A stretch of 64,000 nucleotides of DNA from Aliiroseovarius lamellibrachiae (GCF_018599245.1 NZ_JAHEVJ010000001.1:186001-250000); one strand, 5' to 3'; positions 54,037-63,588 are shown, numbered from the stretch's first letter. Notes: a model not told the origin generated them from the sequence alone. A program made the numbers and translations.

Positions 54037-54078
54037 GCCTCCGGCGGGGATATTTTTGGAAAGAGGAAAAGGCGCGGA
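54037..54078 (+). repeat. 3'-end intergenic element (copy 7)
   Basis: GCCTCCGGCGGGGATATTTT then TGGAAAGAGGAAAAGGCGCG, 7 bases behind the stop of the CopD-like gene, same orientation. Same short form as copy 4 with one change in the hairpin arm (GGAGG to GGGGA), so this stem is weaker. Confidence 0.62.
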
Positions 54079-54091
54079 TCGGTTCGCGGGA

Positions 54092-54520
54092 TCAGTTTGG
54101 ATGGACGGGCCAGATTTTATCCAGGTCGGCAAGGCCGGTCTGGATGAGCTTGGCGAGGACATCGAGGTCGATGTCGTCTAGTTTATTGATATAAAGGCAG
54201 GATACGCCGGTTTTATGTTTGCCCAAACGGGCGAGGGTATCACGGTAATCCTGATATCCCGGCATGATGTAGATCGAAAGCGCGGCTTTGCGTGGGGAAA
54301 ATCCTGTGGCGAGAAAATCGCCCTCGCGCCCGGTTTCATAGCGGTAGTGATAGCGCCCGTAACCGATGATTGATGGTCCCCAAAGCTGCGGATTAAATCC
54401 AGTGATGTGCTGAAAAAGCGCATTCAGCGTTTCGGCGTCTTTGCGGCGCCGTTCGGGTGTGACCGCGGCAATGAAATCCACAACAGAGGCCCCGGTTGGT
54501 TGGGTTTTGTTTTGGGTCAT
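54092..54520 (-). CDS. DUF1801 domain protein
   Basis: 142 residues with the family pattern: RRKDAETLNALFQHITGFNP, the tryptophan-bearing LWGPSIIGYGRYHYRYE, and FSPRKAALSIYIMPG. DUF1801 is a small alpha/beta fold of unknown function. AAGGAG before ATG 54520; the large open frame upstream is antisense to the MBL gene and discarded. Divergent from the MBL hydrolase gene, 109 bases apart, with a palindrome between. Confidence 0.85.
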   Translation of the reverse strand: MTQNKTQPTGASVVDFIAAVTPERRRKDAETLNALFQHITGFNPQLWGPSIIGYGRYHYRYETGREGDFLATGFSPRKAALSIYIMPGYQDYRDTLARLGKHKTGVSCLYINKLDDIDLDVLAKLIQTGLADLDKIWPVHPN

Positions 54521-54548
54521 CTGTGGCTCCTTTCTTGTCACAATTATG

Positions 54549-54560
54549 TGACGCGCGTCA
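54549..54560. promoter_or_regulatory. Perfect 12-base palindrome in a divergent promoter region
   Basis: TGACGCGCGTCA lies between DUF1801 (minus) and the MBL hydrolase (plus). CACAAT and ATTGTG form wider flanking arms. A TATACT hexamer at 54580-54585 could be the -10 of the MBL gene, which would put the palindrome at its -35 region. The cognate regulator is unknown. Confidence 0.45.
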
Positions 54561-54629
54561 TTGTGGCGTGGATTTGAAGTATACTGCGCCGGTCTGTTTT
54601 CGCGAAATTTGATCTGAGGGAGAGAGTTC

Positions 54630-55562
54630 ATGTCCAATTCATTCCGTATCCAACGACGCCGTTTATTGCTGACGGCGGGGGCTGCGCCTTTGGCGGTGTT
54701 ATCTGCGGCTCCGGTGCTGGCAAGTGCCGCGCAAATGGCCATTCCGACCGTTGATTTTCGCCGGTTTCGGGTGGGCCAGTTTGAGGTGACAACCTTGCTG
54801 GCGGGGATGCGTACGGTGGACAATCCACAGGCGATTTTTGGTATGAATGTCAGCGAAGAGGATTTTGCAGATGCCTCCACGGCGGCCAATATCCCCACCA
54901 ATGCCGCGCAGTTTTTCTTTACCCCAACGCTTGTGAACACCGGGGCGGATCTGGTGTTGTTTGACACCGGGTTGAACCCCGCCGGGATCACGGCGGCCAT
55001 TGGGGCGGCGGGCTATACGCCGGATCAGGTGGATATTGTGGTGCTGACCCATATGCATGGCGATCACATTGGCGGACTGTCAGGGGATATGGGCGTGACC
55101 TTTCCCAACGCGTCTTACGTCACCGGCGCGGTTGAGTTTGATCACTGGGCTGCCGCTGGCAACGATGGGTTTGACGCAAAAGTCGCCCCTTTGGCCGAGA
55201 AAATGCGGATGATTTCCGGCGGTGACGCGGTGGTGTCGGGCATTGAAGCGGTCGAGGCTTTTGGTCACACGCCCGGCCACATGGCGTTTCGGATCGACAG
55301 CGACGGGCAATCGCTTTTGATCGCGGCGGATTTTGCCAACCACTATGTCTGGTCCTTGGCCTATCCGACGTGGGAGGTGAAATTTGACAGGGACAAAGAA
55401 GCCGCCGCCGCAACCCGGCAATCCCTGCTGACCATGCTGGCGGCTGAGAAAATGCCCTTCGTCGGCTATCACATGCCGTTCCCCGCGCTGGGCTATGCCG
55501 AAGAACGCGCGGGCGGCTTTCATTATGTGCCGCACAGCTATCAGCTGTTGATGGGGGGATAG
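54630..55562 (+). CDS. Exported metallo-beta-lactamase-fold hydrolase
   Basis: 310 residues with a Tat-like signal peptide (QRRRLLLTAGAAPLAVLSAA). Zinc ligands of the MBL fold: HMHGDHIGGL, HTPGHMAF, AADFANHY (Asp) and VGYHMPF (His). Such roseobacter proteins resemble quorum-lactonase or arylsulfatase-type hydrolases but the substrate cannot be read off. GAGGGAG before the ATG at 54630. Divergent from DUF1801. Confidence 0.9.
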   Translation: MSNSFRIQRRRLLLTAGAAPLAVLSAAPVLASAAQMAIPTVDFRRFRVGQFEVTTLLAGMRTVDNPQAIFGMNVSEEDFADASTAANIPTNAAQFFFTPTLVNTGADLVLFDTGLNPAGITAAIGAAGYTPDQVDIVVLTHMHGDHIGGLSGDMGVTFPNASYVTGAVEFDHWAAAGNDGFDAKVAPLAEKMRMISGGDAVVSGIEAVEAFGHTPGHMAFRIDSDGQSLLIAADFANHYVWSLAYPTWEVKFDRDKEAAAATRQSLLTMLAAEKMPFVGYHMPFPALGYAEERAGGFHYVPHSYQLLMGG

Positions 55563-55580
55563 CCCGATTGGCGGGGGTGT

Positions 55581-57242
55581 TTACGACATGTCCCGCCAGC
55601 GGCTGACAATTGGATAACGGCGATCAAGCCAGAATGCGCCTTTGGTCAGACGCGTTCCGGGGGCCGATTGAAAGCGTTTGTATTCCGAGATGTAGATCAG
55701 GTGTTCGACCTTTTTCACGGTGGCTTTGTCAAAGCCCTCGGCGACCAGCTCGGCCACCGATTTTTCGTCGTCAATCAACCTTTCCAGAATGGCATCCAGC
55801 ACCTCATAGGGGGGTAGGCTGTCTTCGTCTTTCTGGTCGGGGCGCAGCTCGGCCGAAGGGGGCTTGTCGATGATCGACACCGGGATCACCTCGCCCGCCG
55901 GGCCCATCATCCAGTCACGGTGATGTTCATTGCGCCAGCGGCATTGTTCAAAAACGCGGATCTTGTAAAGGTCTTTGATCGGATTGTAACCACCTGACAT
56001 ATCACCATAAATTGTGGCATACCCCACGGCGACTTCGGATTTATTCCCGGTGGTCAACAGCATCGCCCCGGTCTTGTTGGACAGCGCCATAAGCAGCAAC
56101 CCACGCAGACGCGACTGGATATTCTCCTCGGTCACATCCGGTTTGGTGCCCTCAAAAAACGGTGCCAAAGTGTTGGTGATCGCATCGCGCCCTTCTTTGA
56201 TCGGCACAAAATCATAAGGGCAACCCAAGCGCCCCGCGATGTCTTTGGCGTCATCCAATGACCCCTGCGAGGTATATTCAGACGGCAACATCACACAGCG
56301 CACATTTTCCGGCCCCAAAGCGTCCGCCGCGATGGTCGCGACAATGGCGCTGTCGATGCCGCCGGACAGCCCCAAAAGCACCTGTTTGAAACCCGTCTTG
56401 CCCATGTAATCGCGTAAGGACTCGACCATCGCGCGGTAGTCCTGTTCCCACGCGTCGGGCTGCGGGGCAACCTCTCCGGCCCGAATGCGCCAACCGTCGT
56501 CGGTTTGGTCAATGTCGATATGGCGGATCTCTTCATCAAAGACCGGCAGGCGCAGCGCCAGTTCCCCGCCGGGATTGAGCGCAAATGTCCCGCCGTCAAA
56601 CACCTGATCGTCCTGACCGCCGACCATATTCAAGTAAATCAGCGGCAGTTCGCTTTCGACCACGCGCGCAACCATGTGATTAAGGCGCACGTCGTATTTG
56701 TTGCGGAAATAAGGCGAGCCATTGGGGATGAGCAGGATTTCAGCACCACTTTCCGCCAGCGTCTCGCACACATCATCCGCGTGCCATGCGTCTTCGCAGA
56801 TCGGGCTTCCGATGCGCAACGGGCCAATGGAATAAGGGCCTTGAGGGTCGGCAGAGGTGAAGTGGCGCACCTCGTCAAACACGGTTTCATTGGGCAAGCG
56901 CTGTTTTAAGACGCGGGTTTTCACCGCGCCGCCGTCCAGAATGTAATACGCGTTATAAAGGTTGCGACCGTCGTGATACGGCCCGCCGATGCCCATCGCA
57001 GGGCCGTCGGCACACTCCGCAGCCAGCGCATCAATCAGACCCATTGCGTCTTGGTAAAACTGTGGGCGCATCACCAGATCCTGGGTCTGATAGCCGGTCA
57101 CAAACGCTTCGGGCAAGGCCACCATCTGCGCGCCTGCGTCTTTGGCGTCTTGCCACGCGGCGCGCGCCTTGTCGGCGTTGGCCCGCAAGGCCCCCACGGT
57201 TGGGTTCAACTGGGCCAGGGTCAGGCGGAATGTCTCACTCAT
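55581..57242 (-). CDS. nadE: Glutamine-dependent NAD+ synthase
   Basis: 553 residues. N-terminal nitrilase-type amidase domain: Glu in VALPEAFVTGYQ, Lys in the RVLKQRLPNETVFDE segment, Cys in GSPICEDAWH. C-terminal synthetase with P-loop LLGLSGGIDSAIVATIAADA and TTGNKSEVAVGYATIYGDM. It amidates deamido-NAD with glutamine. Convergent with the MBL gene, 19 bases apart. Confidence 0.96.
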   Translation of the reverse strand: MSETFRLTLAQLNPTVGALRANADKARAAWQDAKDAGAQMVALPEAFVTGYQTQDLVMRPQFYQDAMGLIDALAAECADGPAMGIGGPYHDGRNLYNAYYILDGGAVKTRVLKQRLPNETVFDEVRHFTSADPQGPYSIGPLRIGSPICEDAWHADDVCETLAESGAEILLIPNGSPYFRNKYDVRLNHMVARVVESELPLIYLNMVGGQDDQVFDGGTFALNPGGELALRLPVFDEEIRHIDIDQTDDGWRIRAGEVAPQPDAWEQDYRAMVESLRDYMGKTGFKQVLLGLSGGIDSAIVATIAADALGPENVRCVMLPSEYTSQGSLDDAKDIAGRLGCPYDFVPIKEGRDAITNTLAPFFEGTKPDVTEENIQSRLRGLLLMALSNKTGAMLLTTGNKSEVAVGYATIYGDMSGGYNPIKDLYKIRVFEQCRWRNEHHRDWMMGPAGEVIPVSIIDKPPSAELRPDQKDEDSLPPYEVLDAILERLIDDEKSVAELVAEGFDKATVKKVEHLIYISEYKRFQSAPGTRLTKGAFWLDRRYPIVSRWRDMS

Positions 57243-57467
57243 CGCGCGTCTCTTTTACCGTTTCACATTTCTCGGATCAGATGTAGCAGCATTTGGCCGA
57301 GGTTAAAGTGTTTCGCGAAAATCCCCACGGGGAAAATCCGAAATGCTATACCGACCGGGTAGGGGAAAAGCGTTGTTTCGGCAAGAGGCGTCCTTTACTC
57401 TGCCCCGCAAGGATCCCCGTTCACCGCCGCTGTTTGGCCGTGCCCCGTTCAGATGATGAGGTTGAAA

Positions 57468-58946
57468 ATGCACCAGTTTTTACGAGTTGCCAGTCTGGGG
57501 ATTTGCCTTGCCGCGCCTTTCGCCGCGCAGGGACAGGTGGAAACCAAGCAATATGAAGATGGCGCAATTTATGAGGGCAGCTTTAAGGGCGGGCTTCAGC
57601 ATGGCATGGGCACTTACCGGCTGCCATCGGGCTATGAATACACCGGCGAGTTTGTGGACGGCGAGATTGTCGGGCAGGGGGTGGCGCGCTTTCCCAATGG
57701 GTCGGTTTACGAAGGGAATTTTGCCAAGGGCAAACCCGAAGGCTTCGGGCGCATCACATTTGCCGATGGTGGCACCTATGAAGGCGACTGGGTGGACGGT
57801 AAAATCAACGGGTCCGGCATGGCGATTTACGCCAATGGCGTGAAATACGAAGGCGGGTTTCGCAACGCGCTGCACCACGGCAAGGGCCGGATGGAAAGCC
57901 CAACGGGTTATGTCTATGAGGGCGATTGGGTGATCGGCGTGAAAACCGGTCGCGGCGTGGCCACCTATTCGGATGGGTCGGTTTACACCGGCGAGATGCG
58001 CGATGATGAACGCGACGGCGAGGGGACGCTGCTGGCCGCCGATGGAATGACCTATGAAGGACGGTGGGTGAAGGGCCAGATGAACGGCGTTGGCGTGCTG
58101 ACACAGGTGAATGGTGACGTCTATGAAGGCGCGTTTGTCGGCGGCGCACGGCAGGGCAAAGGCAAAGTGACCTATGCCAACGGCGATGTCTACCTGGGGG
58201 AGTTTGCCGACGATAAACGGCAAGGCAAGGGCGCGTTCACCGGCGCAGATGGCTATCGCTATGACGGGACATGGGTGGCTGGCGTGATCGAGGGCGACGG
58301 GGTTGTGACCTATCCTGATGGCTCGGTGTATCAGGGGCAGTTTCGTGCCGGTTTGGCCGATGGGGTTGGCATGATCGTCTATCCCGACAGCAGTTCCTAT
58401 GAAGGGGGCTGGGTCGGTGGTGTGATCGAGGGCAAAGGCATCGCGCGCTATGCCAATGGCGCGGTCTATGACGGCCAGTTTGTTGATGCACTTTATGATG
58501 GCGACGGGACGTTGACCGCCGCAGATGGCGCCAGCTATGTGGGTCAGTGGCAGGCGGGAAAACCGCATGGGGTTGGGGTCTCCACGCTGGCGGATGGCAC
58601 GACCTATAAAGGCGCTTTTGTGGGGGGCTTGCGCGAAGGTGGGGGCAAGTTGACCACCCCCAAGGGCTTTACCTATGACGGCAACTGGCTGTCGGGTGAA
58701 TTTCACGGCGAAGGCAAAGCGCTTTATGCAAATGGTGACCGATATGAAGGCGGGTTTGCCAAAGGAAAACGGCACGGCACCGGGGTTGTCATCCGTGCTG
58801 ATGGCACGCGCGAAGATGGCGTCTGGCAGGATGGTGTGCTGCAGGGCGCGGTGAGCGCAGCAGAAACGCCTGTCGCGGCCCCCGTGGGCGCGGCTGAAGC
58901 CGACCAGAACGGCAGTGATCAAAACGGCACAGCCACTTCAAACTGA
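57468..58946 (+). CDS. Secreted MORN-repeat protein with about 18 repeats
   Basis: About 492 residues: signal peptide MHQFLRVASLGICLAAPFAA, then 18 consecutive 23-residue MORN units (YEGxFxxGxxxGxGxxxxxxG) and a degenerate nineteenth, then a short Ala/Asn/Gln-rich tail. Examples: YEGSFKGGLQHGMGTYRLPS, YEGDWVDGKINGSGMAIYAN. MORN repeats form an extended beta-sheet rod. Function in bacteria is unknown; a cell-envelope role is an inference. GAGG six bases before ATG 57468 supports this start over 57453. Divergent from nadE. Confidence 0.88.
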   Translation: MHQFLRVASLGICLAAPFAAQGQVETKQYEDGAIYEGSFKGGLQHGMGTYRLPSGYEYTGEFVDGEIVGQGVARFPNGSVYEGNFAKGKPEGFGRITFADGGTYEGDWVDGKINGSGMAIYANGVKYEGGFRNALHHGKGRMESPTGYVYEGDWVIGVKTGRGVATYSDGSVYTGEMRDDERDGEGTLLAADGMTYEGRWVKGQMNGVGVLTQVNGDVYEGAFVGGARQGKGKVTYANGDVYLGEFADDKRQGKGAFTGADGYRYDGTWVAGVIEGDGVVTYPDGSVYQGQFRAGLADGVGMIVYPDSSSYEGGWVGGVIEGKGIARYANGAVYDGQFVDALYDGDGTLTAADGASYVGQWQAGKPHGVGVSTLADGTTYKGAFVGGLREGGGKLTTPKGFTYDGNWLSGEFHGEGKALYANGDRYEGGFAKGKRHGTGVVIRADGTREDGVWQDGVLQGAVSAAETPVAAPVGAAEADQNGSDQNGTATSN

Positions 58947-59058
58947 CGCAACACAGGCCACGGGAAATGTAATAAGGGTACTGTAACGGGAACTGTAACC
59001 GGACCATTCAGCCTATCCAAATGGCCCGGATTTTTAACCGCATTTCGCGGCGGCGTTG

Positions 59059-60336
59059 TCAGCGAATTTTGTTTATTTTCAAAAGCTTCATTAATAGACG
59101 CTCGTAAAAAGGTTCGGAAACGCCTTTGCGAATTTTGCGCATGAAGTACCATTCAAACCCCAGTTTGGCCCAATGCACCCACCGTCCATACGAGACCCAG
59201 TTCACATTGCGCGGTGGGTTTTGTGGCATCGCCAGAAAGGCTGCCCCACGGTCGCCAAAATCGGCCAAGCATAGCGCGTTCCAGCTGGGCAGGTTGTTGG
59301 GGGCCTGCCCCTCTATCACGCGGGGCAAATTATGCGCGGTGGCGGTGACCATGCTTTCAATCATGAAACCGGTTTTCGGCACGCCGGTAGGCACCGGGGT
59401 GGCCACCGGCGGGGCGATGGCGATGCACACCCCAATGGCAAAGATGTTTTGAAACGTCGGGTTGCGCTGATATTCATCAACGATGACAAAGCCGCGCGGA
59501 TTGACCAAACCCTCGATCCCCATCAAGGCGGGAATGCCACGAAACGCGGGCAAAAGCATCGCGTATTTCTGCGCGATCTCGTGGGTTTTCTTCTCGTTGC
59601 CCTGCTCGTCCAGCTCGGTCACATAGACCATGTCTTCGGTGAATTTTTCGGTGCGTGCATTGACCACCCAATTCACCGACCGTTCGCGCAGCATGCTTTC
59701 CAAAAGGCCCTTGGTGTCCCCCACGCCGCCCAGTCCAAGGTGGCCGATATAGGGTTCAGAGGTGACAAAGGTGATCGGTACCTTGTCACGGATTTTCCGC
59801 CGCCGCAGATCGGTTTCCACAGTGAACAGATATTCATAGGCCGGGCCAAAACAGCTTGCCCCCGGGGCGGCACCAATCACAATCGGGCCGGGGTTTGCAC
59901 AAAATTCTTCCCATTGGTTCCCCGAGACTTCGGCGTGTTCAATGGTGCAGACCGAATGGGTGTGTCCGCCCTGATCCGCGGGGCCAAAGCCCTCGATTTC
60001 ATCAAAGGCCAGCTCAGGGCCGGTGGCAATGACCAAATAGTCGTAATCCACCACGCGCCCACTGGCGAGATCAATCTGGTTGTCCTCAGGGCGCAGTTTT
60101 GTCGCCCCGTCGCAGATGAAATCAATGCCGCGTTTTTTCATCGTTGGCGCCAGTTCGATCACAATTTCATCGCGTGACCGCCACCCCACGCCCGCCCATG
60201 GGTTTGACGGGGTAAACTGGAAATATGACTTGTTGGAAATGACCGTCACCTTGTCTGATTTCGACAAGCTGTCCTTGAGTTCATAGGCTTGGATTGTCCC
60301 ACCCAATCCGGCGCCCAAAATAACAATATGTGCCAT
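59059..60336 (-). CDS. sqr: Sulfide:quinone oxidoreductase-like flavoprotein
   Basis: 425 residues with FAD loop IVILGAGLGGTIQAYELKDS. Three cysteines expected for SQR are present: HSVCTIEHAE, GAAPGASCFGPAYEYLF and AIGVCIAIAPP. The last part has the amphipathic helix-rich C-terminus (YFMRKIRKGVSEPFYERLLM) that anchors SQR at the membrane. It oxidises sulfide and reduces quinone. The nearest upstream region (60337-60480) is AT-rich. No persulfide dioxygenase or sqr regulator gene is adjacent. Confidence 0.88.
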   Translation of the reverse strand: MAHIVILGAGLGGTIQAYELKDSLSKSDKVTVISNKSYFQFTPSNPWAGVGWRSRDEIVIELAPTMKKRGIDFICDGATKLRPEDNQIDLASGRVVDYDYLVIATGPELAFDEIEGFGPADQGGHTHSVCTIEHAEVSGNQWEEFCANPGPIVIGAAPGASCFGPAYEYLFTVETDLRRRKIRDKVPITFVTSEPYIGHLGLGGVGDTKGLLESMLRERSVNWVVNARTEKFTEDMVYVTELDEQGNEKKTHEIAQKYAMLLPAFRGIPALMGIEGLVNPRGFVIVDEYQRNPTFQNIFAIGVCIAIAPPVATPVPTGVPKTGFMIESMVTATAHNLPRVIEGQAPNNLPSWNALCLADFGDRGAAFLAMPQNPPRNVNWVSYGRWVHWAKLGFEWYFMRKIRKGVSEPFYERLLMKLLKINKIR

Positions 60337-60469
60337 GTTCTTCCTCTTGTTGTCATTCTGTCGGCAGCCGCCGCCAGAAGAGTGTGCCGCCTGCGTCCCG
60401 GCGGGAGTCCGATTTATATGTTAAAGACTTGTCTGGACGTATAGCAAGGGTTGATGGGAACATATAGGA

Positions 60470-60481
60470 ATATTTGAATAT
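60470..60481. promoter_or_regulatory. AT-rich inverted repeat upstream of sqr
   Basis: ATATT-TG-AATAT lies 134 bases before the sqr start codon in an AT-rich stretch that contrasts with the surroundings. AT-rich palindromes of this sort are used by ArsR-type sulfide sensors (BigR/SqrR) in alphaproteobacteria, but the match is loose. Confidence 0.25.
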
Positions 60482-60512
60482 AAATGTGAAGGTGAAAATT
60501 GTGAAAAAGGGG

Positions 60513-60541
60513 CTTTCCCCTCCGGAAATCCGCCCTATAGT
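60513..60541 (+). promoter_or_regulatory. Candidate promoter of the leuA leader
   Basis: TATAGT at 60536-60541 makes a fair -10 hexamer; a poor CTTTCC at 60513-60518 would be the -35 at a 17-base spacing. Transcription would begin at about 60548, so the leader peptide ATG would sit at the mRNA 5' end, a leaderless form known for alphaproteobacterial trpL. No ribosome site precedes that ATG, which agrees. Confidence 0.5.
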
Positions 60542-60548
60542 CACCGCC

Positions 60549-60623
60549 ATGGAACCGCAGACACATATCATCGCATCCGCCCCCTTGGGCCTAGCTGCAC
60601 TTCTGCTTCTTAGCCGCCTCTGA
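60549..60623 (+). CDS. Leucine leader peptide (LeuL) before leuA
   Basis: 24 codons: MEPQTHIIASAPLGLAALLL then LSRL and a TGA. Seven of 24 residues are leucine, four in a row at codons 18-21 (CTT CTG CTT CTT), with a CTA at codon 15; CTT and CTA are uncommon in this GC-rich genome. It ends in the left arm of an RNA hairpin and lies 138 bases before leuA. All of this fits a transcription/translation attenuation leader that senses leucyl-tRNA. Confidence 0.75.
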   Translation: MEPQTHIIASAPLGLAALLLLSRL

Positions 60624-60669
60624 GCGTGCCTTTTGGCGCGACCGCTCAGAGGAGACGCCCCGCGCCAAA
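60617..60669 (+). promoter_or_regulatory. Mutually exclusive RNA stems downstream of the leucine leader
   Basis: Stem A pairs CCTCTGAGCG (60617-60626) with CGCTCAGAGG (60643-60652), ten perfect pairs. Stem B pairs TTTGGCGCG (60632-60640) with CGCGCCAAA (60661-60669), nine perfect pairs. The arms interleave, so both cannot form as simple hairpins. The leader stop codon lies in the first arm, letting the ribosome position choose between them. No U-rich tail follows stem B, so the final step may be Rho or translation control. Confidence 0.65.
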
Positions 60670-60760
60670 CACCGCCTGAAGATCCCGACACAATCGGACA
60701 TTTCACAGGCCCCCAAGGGCACTGCTAAGCCATAATTTATCAAGATAAAGAGACACGACC

Positions 60761-62302
60761 ATGACGAATGTACCTTCGGACAATGTGCTGATTTTTGACA
60801 CAACCCTGCGCGACGGCGAACAATCCCCCGGCGCAACCATGACCCATGATGAAAAGCTCGAAATCGCTGAAATGCTGGACGATATGGGCGTGGACATCAT
60901 CGAGGCGGGCTTCCCAATCGCCTCAGAAGGCGATTTTGCCGCCGTGTCAGAAATCGCGAAACGGTCCAAACAAGCGACAATTTGTGGGCTGTCGCGCGCA
61001 ATGGTCAAAGATATTGACCGCGCCGCCGAAGCCGTGCGCCACGCTGGGCGTCCTCGCATCCACACCTTTATCGGGACCTCGCCGCTGCACCGCGCGATCC
61101 CTAACCTGACCATGGATGAAATGGCCGATGTGATCCACAACACCGTCAGCCACGCACGCAATCTGGTCGACGATGTGCAATGGTCACCGATGGATGCGAC
61201 CCGGACCGAACATGACTACCTGTGCCGCGTGATTGAAATCGCCATCAAGGCCGGGGCCACCACCATCAATATTCCCGACACCGTGGGCTATACCGCCCCA
61301 CGCGAAAGCGCCGATCTGATCAAGATGCTGCTGGAACGGGTGCCGGGCGCCGATGAAATCATCTTTGCCACCCATTGTCACAATGACCTGGGCATGGCGA
61401 CCGCGAATGCGCTGGCCGCTGTAGAAGCAGGCGCACGCCAGATCGAATGCACCATCAACGGGTTGGGCGAACGGGCCGGCAATACCGCCTTGGAAGAGGT
61501 GGTGATGGCGCTGAAGGTCCGCCACGATATCATGCCGTGGAAATCACGCGTGGACACCACCAAGATCATGCAAATCTCGCGCCGCGTGGCGCAAGTTTCG
61601 GGCTTTGCGGTGCAGTTCAATAAAGCCATCGTTGGCAAAAACGCCTTTGCGCATGAAAGCGGCATCCACCAGGACGGCATGCTGAAAAACGCCGAAACAT
61701 TTGAAATTATGCGCCCCGAGGATGTGGGCCTGTCTGCGACGTCGCTGGTGCTGGGCAAACACTCGGGACGCGCCGCACTTCGTGACCGTCTGAACCAGCT
61801 GGGGTTCGAGGTGGGCGACAACCAGATGAAGGACGTGTTTGTCCGTTTCAAAGAACTGGCCGACCGTAAGAAAGAGATTTACGACGATGACCTGATTGCG
61901 CTGATGACCGATGGATCGGATGCGGAAAATGACCGCCTTCAGGTCAAATTCCTGCGGGTGATCTGTGGCACAGAGGCGCCGCAATCGGCAGATCTGACCA
62001 TGGAAATCGACGGGGTGGATCACCAGAAAACCGCCACCGGCGACGGCCCTGTGGATGCGACGTTTAACGCGATCAAAGAGCTGTTTCCGCATGAGGCCAG
62101 CCTGCAACTTTATCAAGTGCACGCCGTGACCGAAGGCACCGATGCGCAGGCCACCGTAACCGTGCGCATGGAAGAGGACGGCAAGATCGTCACCGGCCAA
62201 TCGGCGGACACAGATACGGTTGTTGCCTCGGCGAAAGCCTATGTGAACGCACTTAATAACCTGATCACGCGCCGCGAAAAGACCAAACCTGACGCAGAAT
62301 AA
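60761..62302 (+). CDS. leuA: 2-isopropylmalate synthase
   Basis: 513 residues. DTTLRDGEQSPGATM and HCHNDLGMATANALAAVEAG are the catalytic HMGL-like motifs; the C-terminal LeuA regulatory domain (residue ~390 onward) gives leucine feedback. It condenses acetyl-CoA with 2-ketoisovalerate, the first step committed to leucine. Preceded by the leucine leader peptide and stems. A weak AAAGAG ribosome site precedes the ATG. In the 424-base gap to sqr nothing else coding is evident. Confidence 0.97.
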   Translation: MTNVPSDNVLIFDTTLRDGEQSPGATMTHDEKLEIAEMLDDMGVDIIEAGFPIASEGDFAAVSEIAKRSKQATICGLSRAMVKDIDRAAEAVRHAGRPRIHTFIGTSPLHRAIPNLTMDEMADVIHNTVSHARNLVDDVQWSPMDATRTEHDYLCRVIEIAIKAGATTINIPDTVGYTAPRESADLIKMLLERVPGADEIIFATHCHNDLGMATANALAAVEAGARQIECTINGLGERAGNTALEEVVMALKVRHDIMPWKSRVDTTKIMQISRRVAQVSGFAVQFNKAIVGKNAFAHESGIHQDGMLKNAETFEIMRPEDVGLSATSLVLGKHSGRAALRDRLNQLGFEVGDNQMKDVFVRFKELADRKKEIYDDDLIALMTDGSDAENDRLQVKFLRVICGTEAPQSADLTMEIDGVDHQKTATGDGPVDATFNAIKELFPHEASLQLYQVHAVTEGTDAQATVTVRMEEDGKIVTGQSADTDTVVASAKAYVNALNNLITRREKTKPDAE

Positions 62303-62393
62303 GCCTTTGTCGAATGTTCGGTAAGGACTGTTTTATCGGTGTTTTCAGCGCCAATAGCGGTGGTGATGTTGGTAAAATACAAGAGTGACCGTA

Positions 62394-62417
62394 CCCGGTG
62401 GCGATAAGCCGCCGGGC
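62394..62417. other. GC-rich hairpin in the leuA-mreB gap
   Basis: CCCGGTGGC and GCCGCCGGG form a nine-pair stem (one G-U) around a short loop. No T run follows on either strand, so it is not a standard intrinsic terminator; it could be a processing or regulatory structure in the 224-base gap before mreB. Confidence 0.4.
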
Positions 62418-62517
62418 ACCACTCATTAGGGGTTTCACCCAAGCCACAGGACACTTATATATCCTCCGTCTGCCCTCATCAGAGTCGCGGACTTTTATTG
62501 ATTTACGACAGGGATAG

Positions 62518-63564
<1,047 letters not shown>

Positions 63565-63568
63565 GCGC

Positions 63569-63588
63569 GGGATCCTCATAGGGATCCC
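63569..63588. other. Hairpin in the mreB-mreC gap
   Basis: GGGATCC and GGATCCC form a seven-pair stem with a six-base loop just behind mreB. No T run follows, so the transcript should continue into mreC; it may modulate mreB to mreC expression ratio. Confidence 0.35.

Noticed and set aside
57480-58922. 480-residue open frame antisense to the MORN gene
   Set aside because: It arises because the regular GC-rich repeat codons leave one antisense frame open. The sense frame has a signal peptide and perfect repeats; the antisense one has no recognisable domain.
62394-62417. Hairpin after leuA read as a terminator
   Set aside because: No T run on either strand; listed only as a structure.
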